Source: Myxococcales bacterium
GTDB taxonomy: Bacteria > Myxococcota > Myxococcia > Myxococcales > Myxococcaceae
Direction of reading: 5' to 3'
DNA: 64,000 bases
Assembly: GCA_016191815.1 (NCBI GenBank)
Contig: JACPVI010000053.1
Span: 62,001-126,000 of the forward strand
Each line of letters opens with the position of its first letter. Positions within the stretch are counted from its first letter, which is position 1. The notes under the pieces are model-generated. The model did no database searches, had not been told where the DNA came from, and saw only the letters and a program-made list of their open reading frames with translations. A program made the translations under genes and the position numbers. Of this stretch, positions 24,789-33,051 are shown piece after piece.

Positions 24789-27029
24789 GTGGACATTCGC
24801 ACTCAGAGCGCCCTGCTCGCCGCGATCGTAGGTCTCGCGTTGGGCGTGTCCATGCTGCTCCGGCCCGGCCGTCCGCGAGTGGTCACGCTGTACGCGATCT
24901 TCGCATTGTCCGTCGGCGGCTTCTACCTCTCCCAGTTCCTCTACGGGCTTTCGGGGGCCTCCAGCGGGGCCTGGGGGCGGATCGCCCTGGGGTCGAACAT
25001 CGTGCTGGGGGCTTTGGTCCCCTCCGCGGCGATCAACTTCTTCCTCGAGTTCCTCGGGGTGAGCCCCAAGGCGGTGCGCTGGGGGAAGCGGCTGGCGCTG
25101 CTCTCCGCGGTGCTGGGGCTCGCCGTCGGAGCCACCCCGCTCGCCGAGAGGGGTTGGGCGCGGGTGTCGGTCTCGGCGTGGGTCCTGGCGACCCTGGGCA
25201 TCTCGGTGTCGCTTTTGCTCGGGAAGGCGCGGCAGGCCGACTCGCGCATCGAGCGGGCCCGGCTGATGTACCTGGCCATCGGGGCGGGGGCGGCGATCGT
25301 CTTCGCCGGCCTGGACTTCCTCACTCGCTTCGGAGTGCCGGTGCCCACGCTCGGGCCGGTGATCTCCACCCTCTACCTCTTCTTCCTCTCCCAGACGCTG
25401 CTCCGGCTGCGGCTGATGGACCTCCACGAGCTGTTGGGGAAGATCGCCTCCCAGGCGGTGCTGGCGGTGATCTTGGCGGCGGTCTTCGCGGTGCTCACCG
25501 CCTGGGTCGAGGACAACCCCTCGCTGTTCCTCTTCAACACCACGGTGGCGGCCTTCGTGATGCTCATCTTGCTCGAGCCTTTGCGGGCGAAGGTCGAGGA
25601 GCAGGTGGTGGCGATCTTCTTCCGCGAGCGGTACGAGCTTTTGCAGCACCTCGGACAGCTCCGGGCGCGAATGCCCAACGTGATCGAGGTGGCCGAGCTC
25701 GCCTCCACCGTGCTCGACGCCTTCCACGAGACCCGCCGGGTGACCCACGCCTCGGTGTACTTGCTCGCCGAGGACCGGCCTGGCTACCGCCTTCTGGAGC
25801 ACCGCGGGCCCCAGCCGGTGCAGTTCCTCGACATGGGCTCGGCCCGGGGCCTGCAGGCGGCGGTCTCGGGAGGGCAAAAGGCGCTCTTGCTCGAGAACCT
25901 GGAGCGGCGCATCACCGAGCTGAGACAGCAGCCGCCGGAGGGCAAGCGAATCCGCGACGAGCTCAGGCGCCTGAACGACACCAAGGCGGCGATGCAGCAG
26001 ATGAAGGCCGGCATCAGCGTGCCGCTCTTGGGGAACGACCGGGTGCTCGGCTTCCTCAACCTCTGGGACGAGCGGGTCCCCGAGGCCTACGCCTCGGACG
26101 AGATCGCCGCCATCCTGGACATCACCGAGCACCTGGCGACGGTGATCGAGAACTCCAAGCTCTACGAGAAGATGCGCGAGCGGGACCGCCTGGCGGCGCT
26201 GGGCGAGATGGCGGCCGGCCTGGCGCACGAGATCAGAAACCCGCTCGGGGCGATCAAAGGCGCCGCCCAGTGCCTGGATCCCTGGCGGCTGCCCGGCGAG
26301 GAGGGCGAGTTCCTCGAGGTGATCGTCGAGGAGGTGAACCGCCTGAACGGGGTGGTGTCCGCCTTCCTCGACTACGCGCGGCCTCTCAAGCAGACCTTCG
26401 GGCCCACCGACCTGAACGAGGTGGTCACCCGGACCGCTCGCCTCATCCAGAACGACATCCCCAAGCACGTGGAGCTGAAGGTCGAGCTGGCGGAGGCGCT
26501 GAACCGGATCGACGCCGACGCCGAGCAGCTAAAGCAGGTGTTGATCAACCTGGTTCAGAACGCCCTGCAGGCGCTCGGCGCCAAGCCCGGGAAGATCACC
26601 GTGCGAACGCAGCGGCCCGAACGCTTCAGCGACTTTAGGGGCAACGAGACCGTCGAGGTGCACGTCTCGGACAACGGCCCCGGCATTCCCCTGGACCAGC
26701 AGCCGCACCTGTTCGTGCCGTTCTTCACCACCAAGCAAAAGGGAACCGGCCTGGGGCTCGCCATCTGCCAGCGCATCGTGAAGAACCACGGGGGGAACGT
26801 CTCGGTGCAGAGCAAGGTGGGCGAGGGCTCGACGTTCATCATCCGGCTGCCGTCGATCCCGACCGAGGCCCCGGTGGAGACGCCCGCCCCCGAGGGCACG
26901 CCGATGCCGGGCGCCGCAGCCGCTCCTTTTCCCCTGCCGCTGGCCGCCACGGCGAGCGAGACCGCGAAGGACGACAAGCCCGAGGACCGCCCGTCGCGCC
27001 GAGACAAGAAGCGCCGCCGCGCCGGCTAG
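24789..27029 (+). CDS. Membrane sensor histidine kinase with GAF domain
   Basis: A 746-residue kinase starting with GTG. The N-terminal about 240 residues hold about seven membrane helices. A GAF-like domain (about 290-455) with SVPLLGNDRVLGFLNLWDE is followed by the dimerisation/phospho-acceptor box LAALGEMAAGLAHEIRNPLG (His about 479). The ATPase domain has the N box QVLINLVQNALQALG, G1 VHVSDNGPGIP and the G2 region KGTGLGLAICQRIVKNHGG. All catalytic boxes are intact. The C-terminal about 55 residues are a Pro/Ala then basic tail. No response regulator is adjacent, so it is an orphan. Its start is divergent from, and closely spaced to, the lytic transglycosylase gene. Confidence 0.92.
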   Translation: MDIRTQSALLAAIVGLALGVSMLLRPGRPRVVTLYAIFALSVGGFYLSQFLYGLSGASSGAWGRIALGSNIVLGALVPSAAINFFLEFLGVSPKAVRWGKRLALLSAVLGLAVGATPLAERGWARVSVSAWVLATLGISVSLLLGKARQADSRIERARLMYLAIGAGAAIVFAGLDFLTRFGVPVPTLGPVISTLYLFFLSQTLLRLRLMDLHELLGKIASQAVLAVILAAVFAVLTAWVEDNPSLFLFNTTVAAFVMLILLEPLRAKVEEQVVAIFFRERYELLQHLGQLRARMPNVIEVAELASTVLDAFHETRRVTHASVYLLAEDRPGYRLLEHRGPQPVQFLDMGSARGLQAAVSGGQKALLLENLERRITELRQQPPEGKRIRDELRRLNDTKAAMQQMKAGISVPLLGNDRVLGFLNLWDERVPEAYASDEIAAILDITEHLATVIENSKLYEKMRERDRLAALGEMAAGLAHEIRNPLGAIKGAAQCLDPWRLPGEEGEFLEVIVEEVNRLNGVVSAFLDYARPLKQTFGPTDLNEVVTRTARLIQNDIPKHVELKVELAEALNRIDADAEQLKQVLINLVQNALQALGAKPGKITVRTQRPERFSDFRGNETVEVHVSDNGPGIPLDQQPHLFVPFFTTKQKGTGLGLAICQRIVKNHGGNVSVQSKVGEGSTFIIRLPSIPTEAPVETPAPEGTPMPGAAAAPFPLPLAATASETAKDDKPEDRPSRRDKKRRRAG

Positions 27030-27392
27030 CTACAGCACGCCCTTCTGCCGCAAGACCCAGAGGGTGGCCGCGATGTCGCCCGGGCAGTCGTAGACTCGCT
27101 GCGCGTCGGAGACGCTCGCCCAGCTCGAGCCGCCCTTCTCGATCTTCCCGTTCTCGAAGGTGGCCTGGGTGCTGCCGCCGATCTCCACGTACCACTTGCT
27201 GCCGCGCCGCACCGACTTGCCCTTGGTCGAGCCGCCCTTCTCCACCACGATCTCGTCCGAGGACATGCGCAGGGTGTACTGGGTGCTGCCGCTCTTCTCG
27301 ACCCGGTTACCCGAGCACTTGAAGTCGGCCGCGTAGGCGGGCCCGGCGAACAGCGCCGCGGCCGCCGAGGCGGCGAGGAACGTCTTCGTCAT
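27030..27392 (-). CDS. Small exported protein with GGST repeats
   Basis: A 120-residue protein with a clear signal peptide (MTKTFLAASAAAALFAGPAYA). The ATG at 27392 is preceded by a good ribosome-binding site (GGAGGGAG). The mature part contains four spaced copies of a short motif, VEKSGST, VEKGGST, VEIGGST and IEKGGSS, giving a beta-rich, regularly repeating chain. Two cysteines could form one disulfide (KCSGN near the start, YDCPG near the end). No known family was recognised. It ends next to the stop of the histidine-kinase gene (convergent) and follows a lipoprotein gene on the same strand. Confidence 0.75.
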   Translation of the reverse strand: MTKTFLAASAAAALFAGPAYAADFKCSGNRVEKSGSTQYTLRMSSDEIVVEKGGSTKGKSVRRGSKWYVEIGGSTQATFENGKIEKGGSSWASVSDAQRVYDCPGDIAATLWVLRQKGVL

Positions 27393-27466
27393 GTGTGGCT
27401 CCCTCCTGGGTGAGCTGCACCCGCATGACCCGCGGGGCGCCCACGGTGCGCAAGCATCAGGTCGCC

Positions 27467-28027
27467 TCACCTCAGCATCGCGCCGAGGGTGAAGCGGACG
27501 ATGCAGCCCTGCACCCCCAGCCCGTTGGGCGACTGGCGCTTCACCTGCGCCTCCAGGGACTCGCAGTCGGTGGGGCTGTCCACCAGCCCGAGCACGTGGG
27601 AGGCGACCATCTCCAGCGTCACGCCCTTGTCGGTGAGCACCCACGACTGGGCGTCCTGGAGCATGCAGCCCCCGGTCCCGATCGGGTCCTTCGTCTCGCG
27701 CGAGTAGAACAGCTCGTTGCCGGCCACCTCGTAGACGATGCCCGAGGGATGGTCGGAGCAGCTCGCGGCGCTGAAGCTCTCGCAGCTGAGCGCGGTGGCC
27801 CGCCGGCCGTCCTTCTCCACCCGGTAGATGAGGTAGGTGTTCTCGTCGATGGCCACTGGCTTGAGCTGGTCGCGGAAGCCGGGGTCGTCGGTGCACTCCA
27901 CGAAGGACACCTCCGAAGAGGTGACCCTCCAGAACAGCACCTCGCCCGGCCGCGGACCCGGCTGGCGGGGACCGCAGGCGACCAGCGCCGCCAGGGCGGC
28001 GAGTGCCATCGCGCTGCTTTTCCGCAT
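27467..28027 (-). CDS. Lipoprotein of unknown function
   Basis: A 186-residue predicted lipoprotein; MRKSSAMALAALAALVACGP carries the lipobox with Cys at 18. GGAGGC lies 4 bases before the ATG at 28027. The mature domain has several cysteines and ends in a beta-rich segment (GLGVQGCIVRFTLGAMLR). No family recognised. It is divergent from the PEGA kinase gene (97 bases between starts) and 74 bases upstream of the small GGST-repeat protein gene on the same strand, so the two may be co-expressed. Confidence 0.72.
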   Translation of the reverse strand: MRKSSAMALAALAALVACGPRQPGPRPGEVLFWRVTSSEVSFVECTDDPGFRDQLKPVAIDENTYLIYRVEKDGRRATALSCESFSAASCSDHPSGIVYEVAGNELFYSRETKDPIGTGGCMLQDAQSWVLTDKGVTLEMVASHVLGLVDSPTDCESLEAQVKRQSPNGLGVQGCIVRFTLGAMLR

Positions 28028-28110
28028 GCTGCCTCCAACGGCCAGGCTCCACTCTACGCGAGGTTCCGCCTGGGGCGAGTCCCTGCAAGCCGTGCTGCGA
28101 ATTCTGGGCT

Positions 28111-28116
28111 TATACT
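28111..28116 (+). promoter_or_regulatory. Possible -10 element (TATACT) for the PEGA kinase gene
   Basis: TATACT, one base from the TATAAT consensus, lies 7 bases before the ATG at 28124. Transcription would start at about the A of the ATG, so a leaderless mRNA is likely if this is the promoter; no ribosome-binding site is present. No good -35 was seen. Confidence 0.42.
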
Positions 28117-28123
28117 CGGCGCG

Positions 28124-29779
28124 ATGGCCTACGAGCCGTGCAGCGCCTGCGGCAGCACCAAGGGCCCCGAGCACATGTGCCCCGGCCTCGCCTCGGAGCT
28201 CGTGGGCAAGGTGCTCGACGGGCGCTACCAGGTGGAGGCCATTCTGGGACAAGGGGGCATGGGGATGGTCTTCGAGGCCATCCAGACCTCGGTCCACCGG
28301 CCGGTGGCGGTGAAGACCTTGCACCCCGCGCTGGCCGCCGCGCCCCAGTTCTTCGAGCGCTTCCGGCGCGAGGCCGAGATCGCCAGCCGGCTCCGCCACC
28401 CGAACATCATCACCATCTTCGACTTCGGCCGGACCGAGGACGGCACCTGCTACTACGTGATGGAGCTTTTGGAGGGCGAGAGCCTCAAGCAGATCGTCAA
28501 GCGCGACGGCCCGATGTCGCTTCGGCGATCGGTGGGAGTGATCGAGCAGGCGGCGAAGGGCCTCGCCCACGCCCACAAGCAGAACGTCATCCACCGGGAC
28601 CTCAAGCCGCACAACATCATGATCCAGAGCCTCGACGGGCAGGACTTCGTCAAGGTGCTGGACTTCGGGCTGGTGAAGGCGCTCGAGGCCGACGAGGACG
28701 AACAGCTCACCTCCACCGGCCAGGTGCTCGGGACACCCCAGTACATGCCTCCCGAGCAGGCGGGCGGGGAGACGGTCGATCAGCGGAGCGACCTCTACTC
28801 GCTCGCCGGCGTCTTCTACTACTGCCTCACCGGCACCTCGCCCTTCGGCGCGAACACCGTGCGCAAGGCGCTCAACGCCGCCCTCACCCAGACCGTGCCG
28901 CCGGTCGGCACCCATCGCAAGGGCGCGCCGGTGCCCAAGGCGGTCGACGAATTCGCCCGCAAGGCGATGGCTCGGGAGAAAGAGGACCGCTACCAGACCG
29001 CCGAGGAGCTGATCGCCGAGATGAAGGCCGCGGTGGAGGGCCTTACCGACGAGGCGCTCGACGTGGTCCCCGGCAACCCGGCGCTGGAAGGAAAGGAGCC
29101 CGGAAGCGGCTCCCACTCCGGCGCCAACGCCCAGACCCTCCAGGGCCGAGCCCGCGGCCAGGCAACTCCCTCCAGCCCATCCAAAGCGCGTCCCAGCTCG
29201 AAGGTGATCGTCTCCCCGGAGGCGGACGCCCTCACCGCCGGCCGGCGCCCCACCGCCGGAGAGATCCCCTCCGCCAAGGGCTCGGGTTCGGCTTCCGCAA
29301 CCGCGGCACCGCGCCGCTCCGGGAAGCTGCTGCTCGCGGGAGCTGCCCTCGCCGGGCTGGCGGTAGGCGGAGCTGGGTACTGGAAGCTCCGCGGCTCCGG
29401 TGAGGCGGAGGCGAAGCCTCCCCAGCCGATCGTCGCCGAACCGGTTCTTGCGCCCCAGCCTCCCCTGCCGCCCCAAGACCGAGCCGGGCCCGCGGAGGAG
29501 GTCAACGTCCGCCTTTTGTCCACGCCCTCAGGCGCCGCCGTCCTCGACGAAGCCGGCGTCGTCCTGGGCAAGACGCCCCTCGAAAGAAAGTGGCCCAAGG
29601 ACCGCGTCCACACCGTTCGCTTCCAGCTCGCCGGCCACGCCGAGCTCGCCCGGTCCTTCCAGCTCTCCAAGGACGAGACCCTGGAGGTGCAGCTCGAGCC
29701 CGCGCGCAGCCCTGCCGGCAAGCCCTCCGGCTCGCCGAAGAAGAAGCCGGGCGGCGAAGACATCCCCGTCTTCGAATAG
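28124..29779 (+). CDS. Ser/Thr protein kinase with PEGA domain
   Basis: A 551-residue Hanks-type kinase. A short N-terminal CxxC segment (CSACGSTKGPEHMC) resembles a zinc ribbon. The kinase domain has the Gly-rich loop LGQGGMGMVF (41-50), VAVK lysine (K64), HRDLKPHN (157-164), DFG (180-182) and GTPQYMPPEQ. A low-complexity Ser/Pro linker (about 320-400) leads to one membrane helix (LLLAGAALAGLAVGGAGYW). A C-terminal PEGA domain follows (VNVRLLSTPSGAAVLDEAG...LGKTPLERKWPKD), probably outside the membrane. Catalytic residues are intact. PEGA domains are usually linked to cell-envelope sensing. A REP-like element follows the stop. Confidence 0.93.
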   Translation: MAYEPCSACGSTKGPEHMCPGLASELVGKVLDGRYQVEAILGQGGMGMVFEAIQTSVHRPVAVKTLHPALAAAPQFFERFRREAEIASRLRHPNIITIFDFGRTEDGTCYYVMELLEGESLKQIVKRDGPMSLRRSVGVIEQAAKGLAHAHKQNVIHRDLKPHNIMIQSLDGQDFVKVLDFGLVKALEADEDEQLTSTGQVLGTPQYMPPEQAGGETVDQRSDLYSLAGVFYYCLTGTSPFGANTVRKALNAALTQTVPPVGTHRKGAPVPKAVDEFARKAMAREKEDRYQTAEELIAEMKAAVEGLTDEALDVVPGNPALEGKEPGSGSHSGANAQTLQGRARGQATPSSPSKARPSSKVIVSPEADALTAGRRPTAGEIPSAKGSGSASATAAPRRSGKLLLAGAALAGLAVGGAGYWKLRGSGEAEAKPPQPIVAEPVLAPQPPLPPQDRAGPAEEVNVRLLSTPSGAAVLDEAGVVLGKTPLERKWPKDRVHTVRFQLAGHAELARSFQLSKDETLEVQLEPARSPAGKPSGSPKKKPGGEDIPVFE

Positions 29780-29785
29780 CTGCCC

Positions 29786-29843
29786 GGAGGGCTAAAGCCC
29801 TGCCAGCGGCCGCCTCCGAGGCCGCTTAGCGGCACTCCTACAT
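29786..29843. repeat. REP-like palindromic element
   Basis: It contains the palindromes AGGGC/GCCCT (29788-29801), GCGGCC/GGCCGC (29806-29825) and GCCGCTTAGCGGC (29821-29833). Read on the minus strand, it begins TGTAGGAG followed by a hairpin, the foot-plus-hairpin arrangement of GTAG-type REP sequences mobilised by RAYT transposases. It could also act as a transcription barrier after the kinase gene, but there is no T-run. Confidence 0.5.
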
Positions 29844-29924
29844 CTACCCACCTGTCGATGCCATTTACAACATGGCGCAATTGCTTGGCTTTCTTGGGCT
29901 TGCCGGAGGGAACGGGGGACCGCA

Positions 29925-29952
29925 TTTACGCGTTGGTGGCTTTCGATAGACT
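29925..29952 (+). promoter_or_regulatory. Possible sigma-70 promoter before the metallopeptidase gene
   Basis: TTTACG (29925-29930) and TAGACT (29947-29952) are 16 bases apart, 20 bases before the ATG at 29973. The same TAGACT hexamer occurs upstream of the genes starting at 12170 (12152-12157) and 24789 (24770-24775), so it may be a common -10 in this genome. Confidence 0.35.
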
Positions 29953-29972
29953 GCCGCCGGTTCGAGGCAGCG

Positions 29973-31037
29973 ATGACGCCCGCGACTCCCAGCCCGGTGG
30001 TGTTCCGCGAGAAGCTGGCGGAGCCGCGCTTTGGCGAGGCTCTTCCTCCGGAGAGCCAGACGCTGCTTCAGGCGAGGATCAAGGACCTCAAGCTACACCT
30101 CGCCGACACCCCGCTGGAGAAGTACATCCACCAGCTCTACGGAGAGCTGGAAGGGCGGGGCCTCTCGATGAGGCCGCAGTGCTACCTCTCGGATCAATGG
30201 GGCTGCCCTTCGGGGGTGCCGGTGATCGGCATTCCCTTCTACCTGGCCGACCCCAACCTCCATTCGATCGAGGCGGAGCTGGGCGGGGGACCGGAGAGCG
30301 AGCGGGAGATCATGATGTACCTCCGCCACGAGGCGGGGCACTGCTTCAACTACGGCTACAAGCTGTACGAGACCGAGGACTGGCGGAAGCTGTTCGGCGA
30401 CTACACCAAGCCCTACCGGGAGGACTACAAGCCCCAGCCCTTCTCCCGGAAGTACGTGGTGCACATCTCCGGGTGGTATGCGCAGAAGCACCCGGACGAG
30501 GACTTCGCCGAGACCTTCGCGGTGTGGCTGACTCCGGACTGCGAGTGGGCGGAGCGCTACCGGGGCTGGGGGGCGCTCAAGAAGCTCTCCTACGTGCAGG
30601 GCGCCGCCGAGCGGCTCGGCCGGGCCGGGCCGGTGGTCCAGCTCACCTCCATCGACCTCGACGTGGACGACATGGAGGAGACGGTGCTCGACCACTACCG
30701 GCAGCGGGCCCTCGAGGAGAAGGTCGACCTCCAGATGGGCGAGCACCTGGACCAGGACCTGCTCCACCTGTTCGAGCCACCGGGAATCGCCCCCGCCAAG
30801 GCGGAGACCCTGATCCGCGCCGAGCGGCAGTCTTTGGTCCAGGCGGTGACCCACTACTCCGGGGTGAGCCGGCCGGTGGTGCGCAGCGTGCTCGACCACC
30901 TGCTCGAGCGCACCACCTCGCTCGGCCTCACGGTGCAGATCGACAAGACGCGCGAGTACCTGACCCGGCTCACCTCGCTGCTCACCGCGCTGGCGATGAA
31001 CTACCTCTACACCGACCGCTTCTTCGAGGTGGAGTAA
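29973..31037 (+). CDS. Putative zinc metallopeptidase (HEAGH type)
   Basis: A 354-residue soluble protein without signal peptide. The zinc site is HEAGH (119-123, in LRHEAGHCFNYGYKLY) followed about 53 residues later by PDEDFAETFAVWL, where a Glu (about 180) would be the third ligand. This is the gluzincin-like layout. I recognise this as a putative zinc-binding peptidase family of proteobacteria; no substrate is known to me. The gene is followed on the same strand, after 161 bases, by an ATP-grasp ligase of D-Ala-D-Ala-ligase type, a suggestive neighbour for peptide bond making and breaking. Confidence 0.85.
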   Translation: MTPATPSPVVFREKLAEPRFGEALPPESQTLLQARIKDLKLHLADTPLEKYIHQLYGELEGRGLSMRPQCYLSDQWGCPSGVPVIGIPFYLADPNLHSIEAELGGGPESEREIMMYLRHEAGHCFNYGYKLYETEDWRKLFGDYTKPYREDYKPQPFSRKYVVHISGWYAQKHPDEDFAETFAVWLTPDCEWAERYRGWGALKKLSYVQGAAERLGRAGPVVQLTSIDLDVDDMEETVLDHYRQRALEEKVDLQMGEHLDQDLLHLFEPPGIAPAKAETLIRAERQSLVQAVTHYSGVSRPVVRSVLDHLLERTTSLGLTVQIDKTREYLTRLTSLLTALAMNYLYTDRFFEVE

Positions 31038-31198
31038 GGGCCCGGACACCGATTGCCCGGCCATTCTCGCGCCTCAGCGCGGAATTCCGCGCGCGCCTTG
31101 GGTGGTTTCGAAAAGAGTGAAGGCGCGGGCGCGCCTCGCCTTCGATTTCCGCGATGAGCTGGCGTAAATTCACGGCCATGCCGACCGGCGTGCCTGCG

Positions 31199-32227
31199 AT
31201 GAAGATCGCCGTCCTGCACTACCAGCCGAGCGGCGAGCCGTTGGATCCGGTGGTGCCGCAGTTGGCCGAGGCGCTGATCGAGCTGGGGCACCAGGCGGTC
31301 ACCATCGCAGTGCACGACCGGGTGTCCGACATCCTCCTCGAGATCGAACGCAGCGGGGCCGACTTGGTCTTCAACGCCTGCGAGACCTTCGCCGACGACT
31401 ACCGGATGGAGGTGAACGTCGCCGCGCTGATGGAGATGGCCCAGGTCAGGCACACCGGCTCGGGAACCGCCGGGCTCCTCCTCGCCCAGGACAAGATCCT
31501 CACCAAGCAGCTGCTCGGCTACCACCAGGTGCCCACGCCCACCTTCGCCACCTTCGACGGAGAGACCTTCGAGACGAACGGCCGGATGAGCTTCCCGCTG
31601 ATCGTCAAGCCGGCGAGGTCGGACGCTTCGCTGGGCATCACCCGGCACTCGCTGGTGAAGGACTGGGACGAGCTGACCAAGCGGGTGAGGGAAATCCGGC
31701 GGGAGTTCCGAGACGAGGCGCTGGCGGAGGAGTTCATCGACGGGCGCGAGGTGTACGTGGGGGTCTTGGGCACCACGACCAAGCCGGAGATCCTCCCCAT
31801 CGTGGAGCTGAACTGGGGCGACTGGGACGAGAAGCGGCCGAAGATCTCCGACCGCGAGGTGAAGTTCGGCCCGGAGACCCCCGGCTCTCCGCACCTGGTG
31901 ATGGCCCGCGATCTCTCCGATGACGTCAAGGCGAGAGTGGAGCGCGCCGCCCTGCTCGCCTTCCGGGCCCTCAAGCAGCGCGACTACGCCCGTGTCGACG
32001 TGCGGATCGACGCCCGGACGAACGAGCCGTACGTGCTGGAGGTGAATCCCAATCCCTATCTGGAGAAGGGCTGCGAGCTGGCGATGGCGGCCAAGGACCG
32101 GGGCATGGGCTACGTCCAGCTCGTCGGCCGGGTCGTGGAGTCGGCCGCCTCGCGCTACGGCATGAAGCGCGCGCCCGCCGAAGCCAAGCCCGAAGAGCGC
32201 CCGGAGCCCGCAGCCAACGCCAACTGA
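31199..32227 (+). CDS. ATP-grasp ligase, D-Ala-D-Ala ligase-like
   Basis: About 342 residues from the ATG at 31199 (MKIAVLHYQP); an upstream ATG at 31154 would add 15 residues with no better ribosome-binding site. The ATP-grasp fold is seen in FPLIVKPARSDASLGITR, ALAEEFIDGREVYVGVLG and the metal-binding end DVRIDARTNEPYVLEVNPNP. The family joins a carboxylate to an amine with ATP, as in D-alanyl-D-alanine synthesis. The N-terminal domain (FNACETFADDYRMEVNVAAL) differs from true Ddl, where the ALHGxxGEDG motif is expected, so a cell-wall Ddl is unlikely. The C-terminal tail is Pro/Glu/Ala-rich. Probably works with the upstream metallopeptidase; substrate unknown. Confidence 0.85.
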   Translation: MKIAVLHYQPSGEPLDPVVPQLAEALIELGHQAVTIAVHDRVSDILLEIERSGADLVFNACETFADDYRMEVNVAALMEMAQVRHTGSGTAGLLLAQDKILTKQLLGYHQVPTPTFATFDGETFETNGRMSFPLIVKPARSDASLGITRHSLVKDWDELTKRVREIRREFRDEALAEEFIDGREVYVGVLGTTTKPEILPIVELNWGDWDEKRPKISDREVKFGPETPGSPHLVMARDLSDDVKARVERAALLAFRALKQRDYARVDVRIDARTNEPYVLEVNPNPYLEKGCELAMAAKDRGMGYVQLVGRVVESAASRYGMKRAPAEAKPEERPEPAANAN

Positions 32228-32234
32228 GCGAAGG

Positions 32235-32280
32235 CCCCCTTCCCCGCGAGCGGGAGAGGGTCAGCGTGAGGGTCCCCTCA
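32235..32280. repeat. Short interspersed repeat (GGGAGAGGGTC type), copy 1
   Basis: Contains the hairpin CCCGCgaGCGGG (32243-32254) followed by GAGAGGGTCAGCGTGAGGG. An inverted relative lies at 41276-41330. This GAGAGGGTC..GTGAGGG sequence is a common intergenic repeat in many GC-rich proteobacteria. It lies between two convergent genes and its hairpin could help end transcription. Confidence 0.5.
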
Positions 32281-33051
32281 TTCCACCCCGAGCAAGCCAG
32301 GCAGCACCTCGCCGGACTTGCCCAAAATGAAGTGGTGGAAGCGCGAGGAGTTCTCCGCCGGCTCGGCGTTCACCAGCCAGGTCTGGGCGCCACGCCGGCG
32401 CGCCAGGTCGACCAACCCCGCCGCCGGCCAGACCACGCCCGAGGTGCCCGCGGCCAGGAAGATCAGCCGCTCGGCCGGCCGGGCCAAGAACTCGTCGACC
32501 CGGCGAAGGTCTTCGGGATCGAGCATCTCGCCGAACCAGACGATGTGGGGCCGAAAAAGCGCCCTTCGGCCCTGCTTGAGGCAGAGATCGCACTGTGGGA
32601 GGGGCCCGGCCGCGTAGGACTTCTCATCCCGGAAGGGTTCGCGATCGCACTCGCTGCAGCGGGTGCGAAACAGGTTCCCGTGCAGCTCGACCAGGCGGGT
32701 GGAGCCGGCGCGCCCGTGGAGGTCGTCCACGTTCTGGGAGGCGAGCAAGAAGCGGTCTCCGAGCCGCTCCTCGAGGGCCGCCAGCGCGCGGTGCCCGGGG
32801 TTCGGTTGGGCGAGGGCCGCCTTCTCCCGGCGCGCCGAGTAGAAGCGCCACACCAGCTGGGGGTCGGCGGCGAAGCCCTCGGGGGAGGCGACCTCTTCGA
32901 TCCGGTGGCCTTCCCACAGGCCTTTGGCGCCCCGGAAGGTCGCGATGCCGCTCTCGGCGGAGACCCCCGCGCCGGTGAGCGCCAGGACGTGCGTGCGATC
33001 GTCGACCGCGATTCGTGGCTGCGAATCTCCTTGCGTAGCGCACTGGGACAT
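32278..33051 (-). CDS. cobB: SIR2-family NAD-dependent protein deacylase (class III)
   Basis: A 257-residue sirtuin that removes acyl groups from lysines using NAD. Motifs are the NAD-binding GAGVSAESGIATFRG, QNVDDLHGRAG, the catalytic His in VELHGNLF, and zinc cysteines CSECD and CDLC (only four clear ligand candidates). The Y-x-x-R motif (FYSARREK) that binds succinyl or malonyl groups in SIRT5/CobB is present, suggesting desuccinylase activity. Its ATG follows the iolG stop directly, so it is the last gene of an iolB-iolG-cobB run. Regulation of inositol enzymes by deacylation is possible but unproven. Confidence 0.92.
   Translation of the reverse strand: MSQCATQGDSQPRIAVDDRTHVLALTGAGVSAESGIATFRGAKGLWEGHRIEEVASPEGFAADPQLVWRFYSARREKAALAQPNPGHRALAALEERLGDRFLLASQNVDDLHGRAGSTRLVELHGNLFRTRCSECDREPFRDEKSYAAGPLPQCDLCLKQGRRALFRPHIVWFGEMLDPEDLRRVDEFLARPAERLIFLAAGTSGVVWPAAGLVDLARRRGAQTWLVNAEPAENSSRFHHFILGKSGEVLPGLLGVE

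Noticed and set aside
22455-26468. A 1337-codon open frame on the minus strand
   Set aside because: It runs antisense to the histidine-kinase gene and out of frame through the lytic transglycosylase gene. Its product is a low-complexity Arg/Gly/Pro chain with no domain, the usual shadow of high-GC coding DNA.
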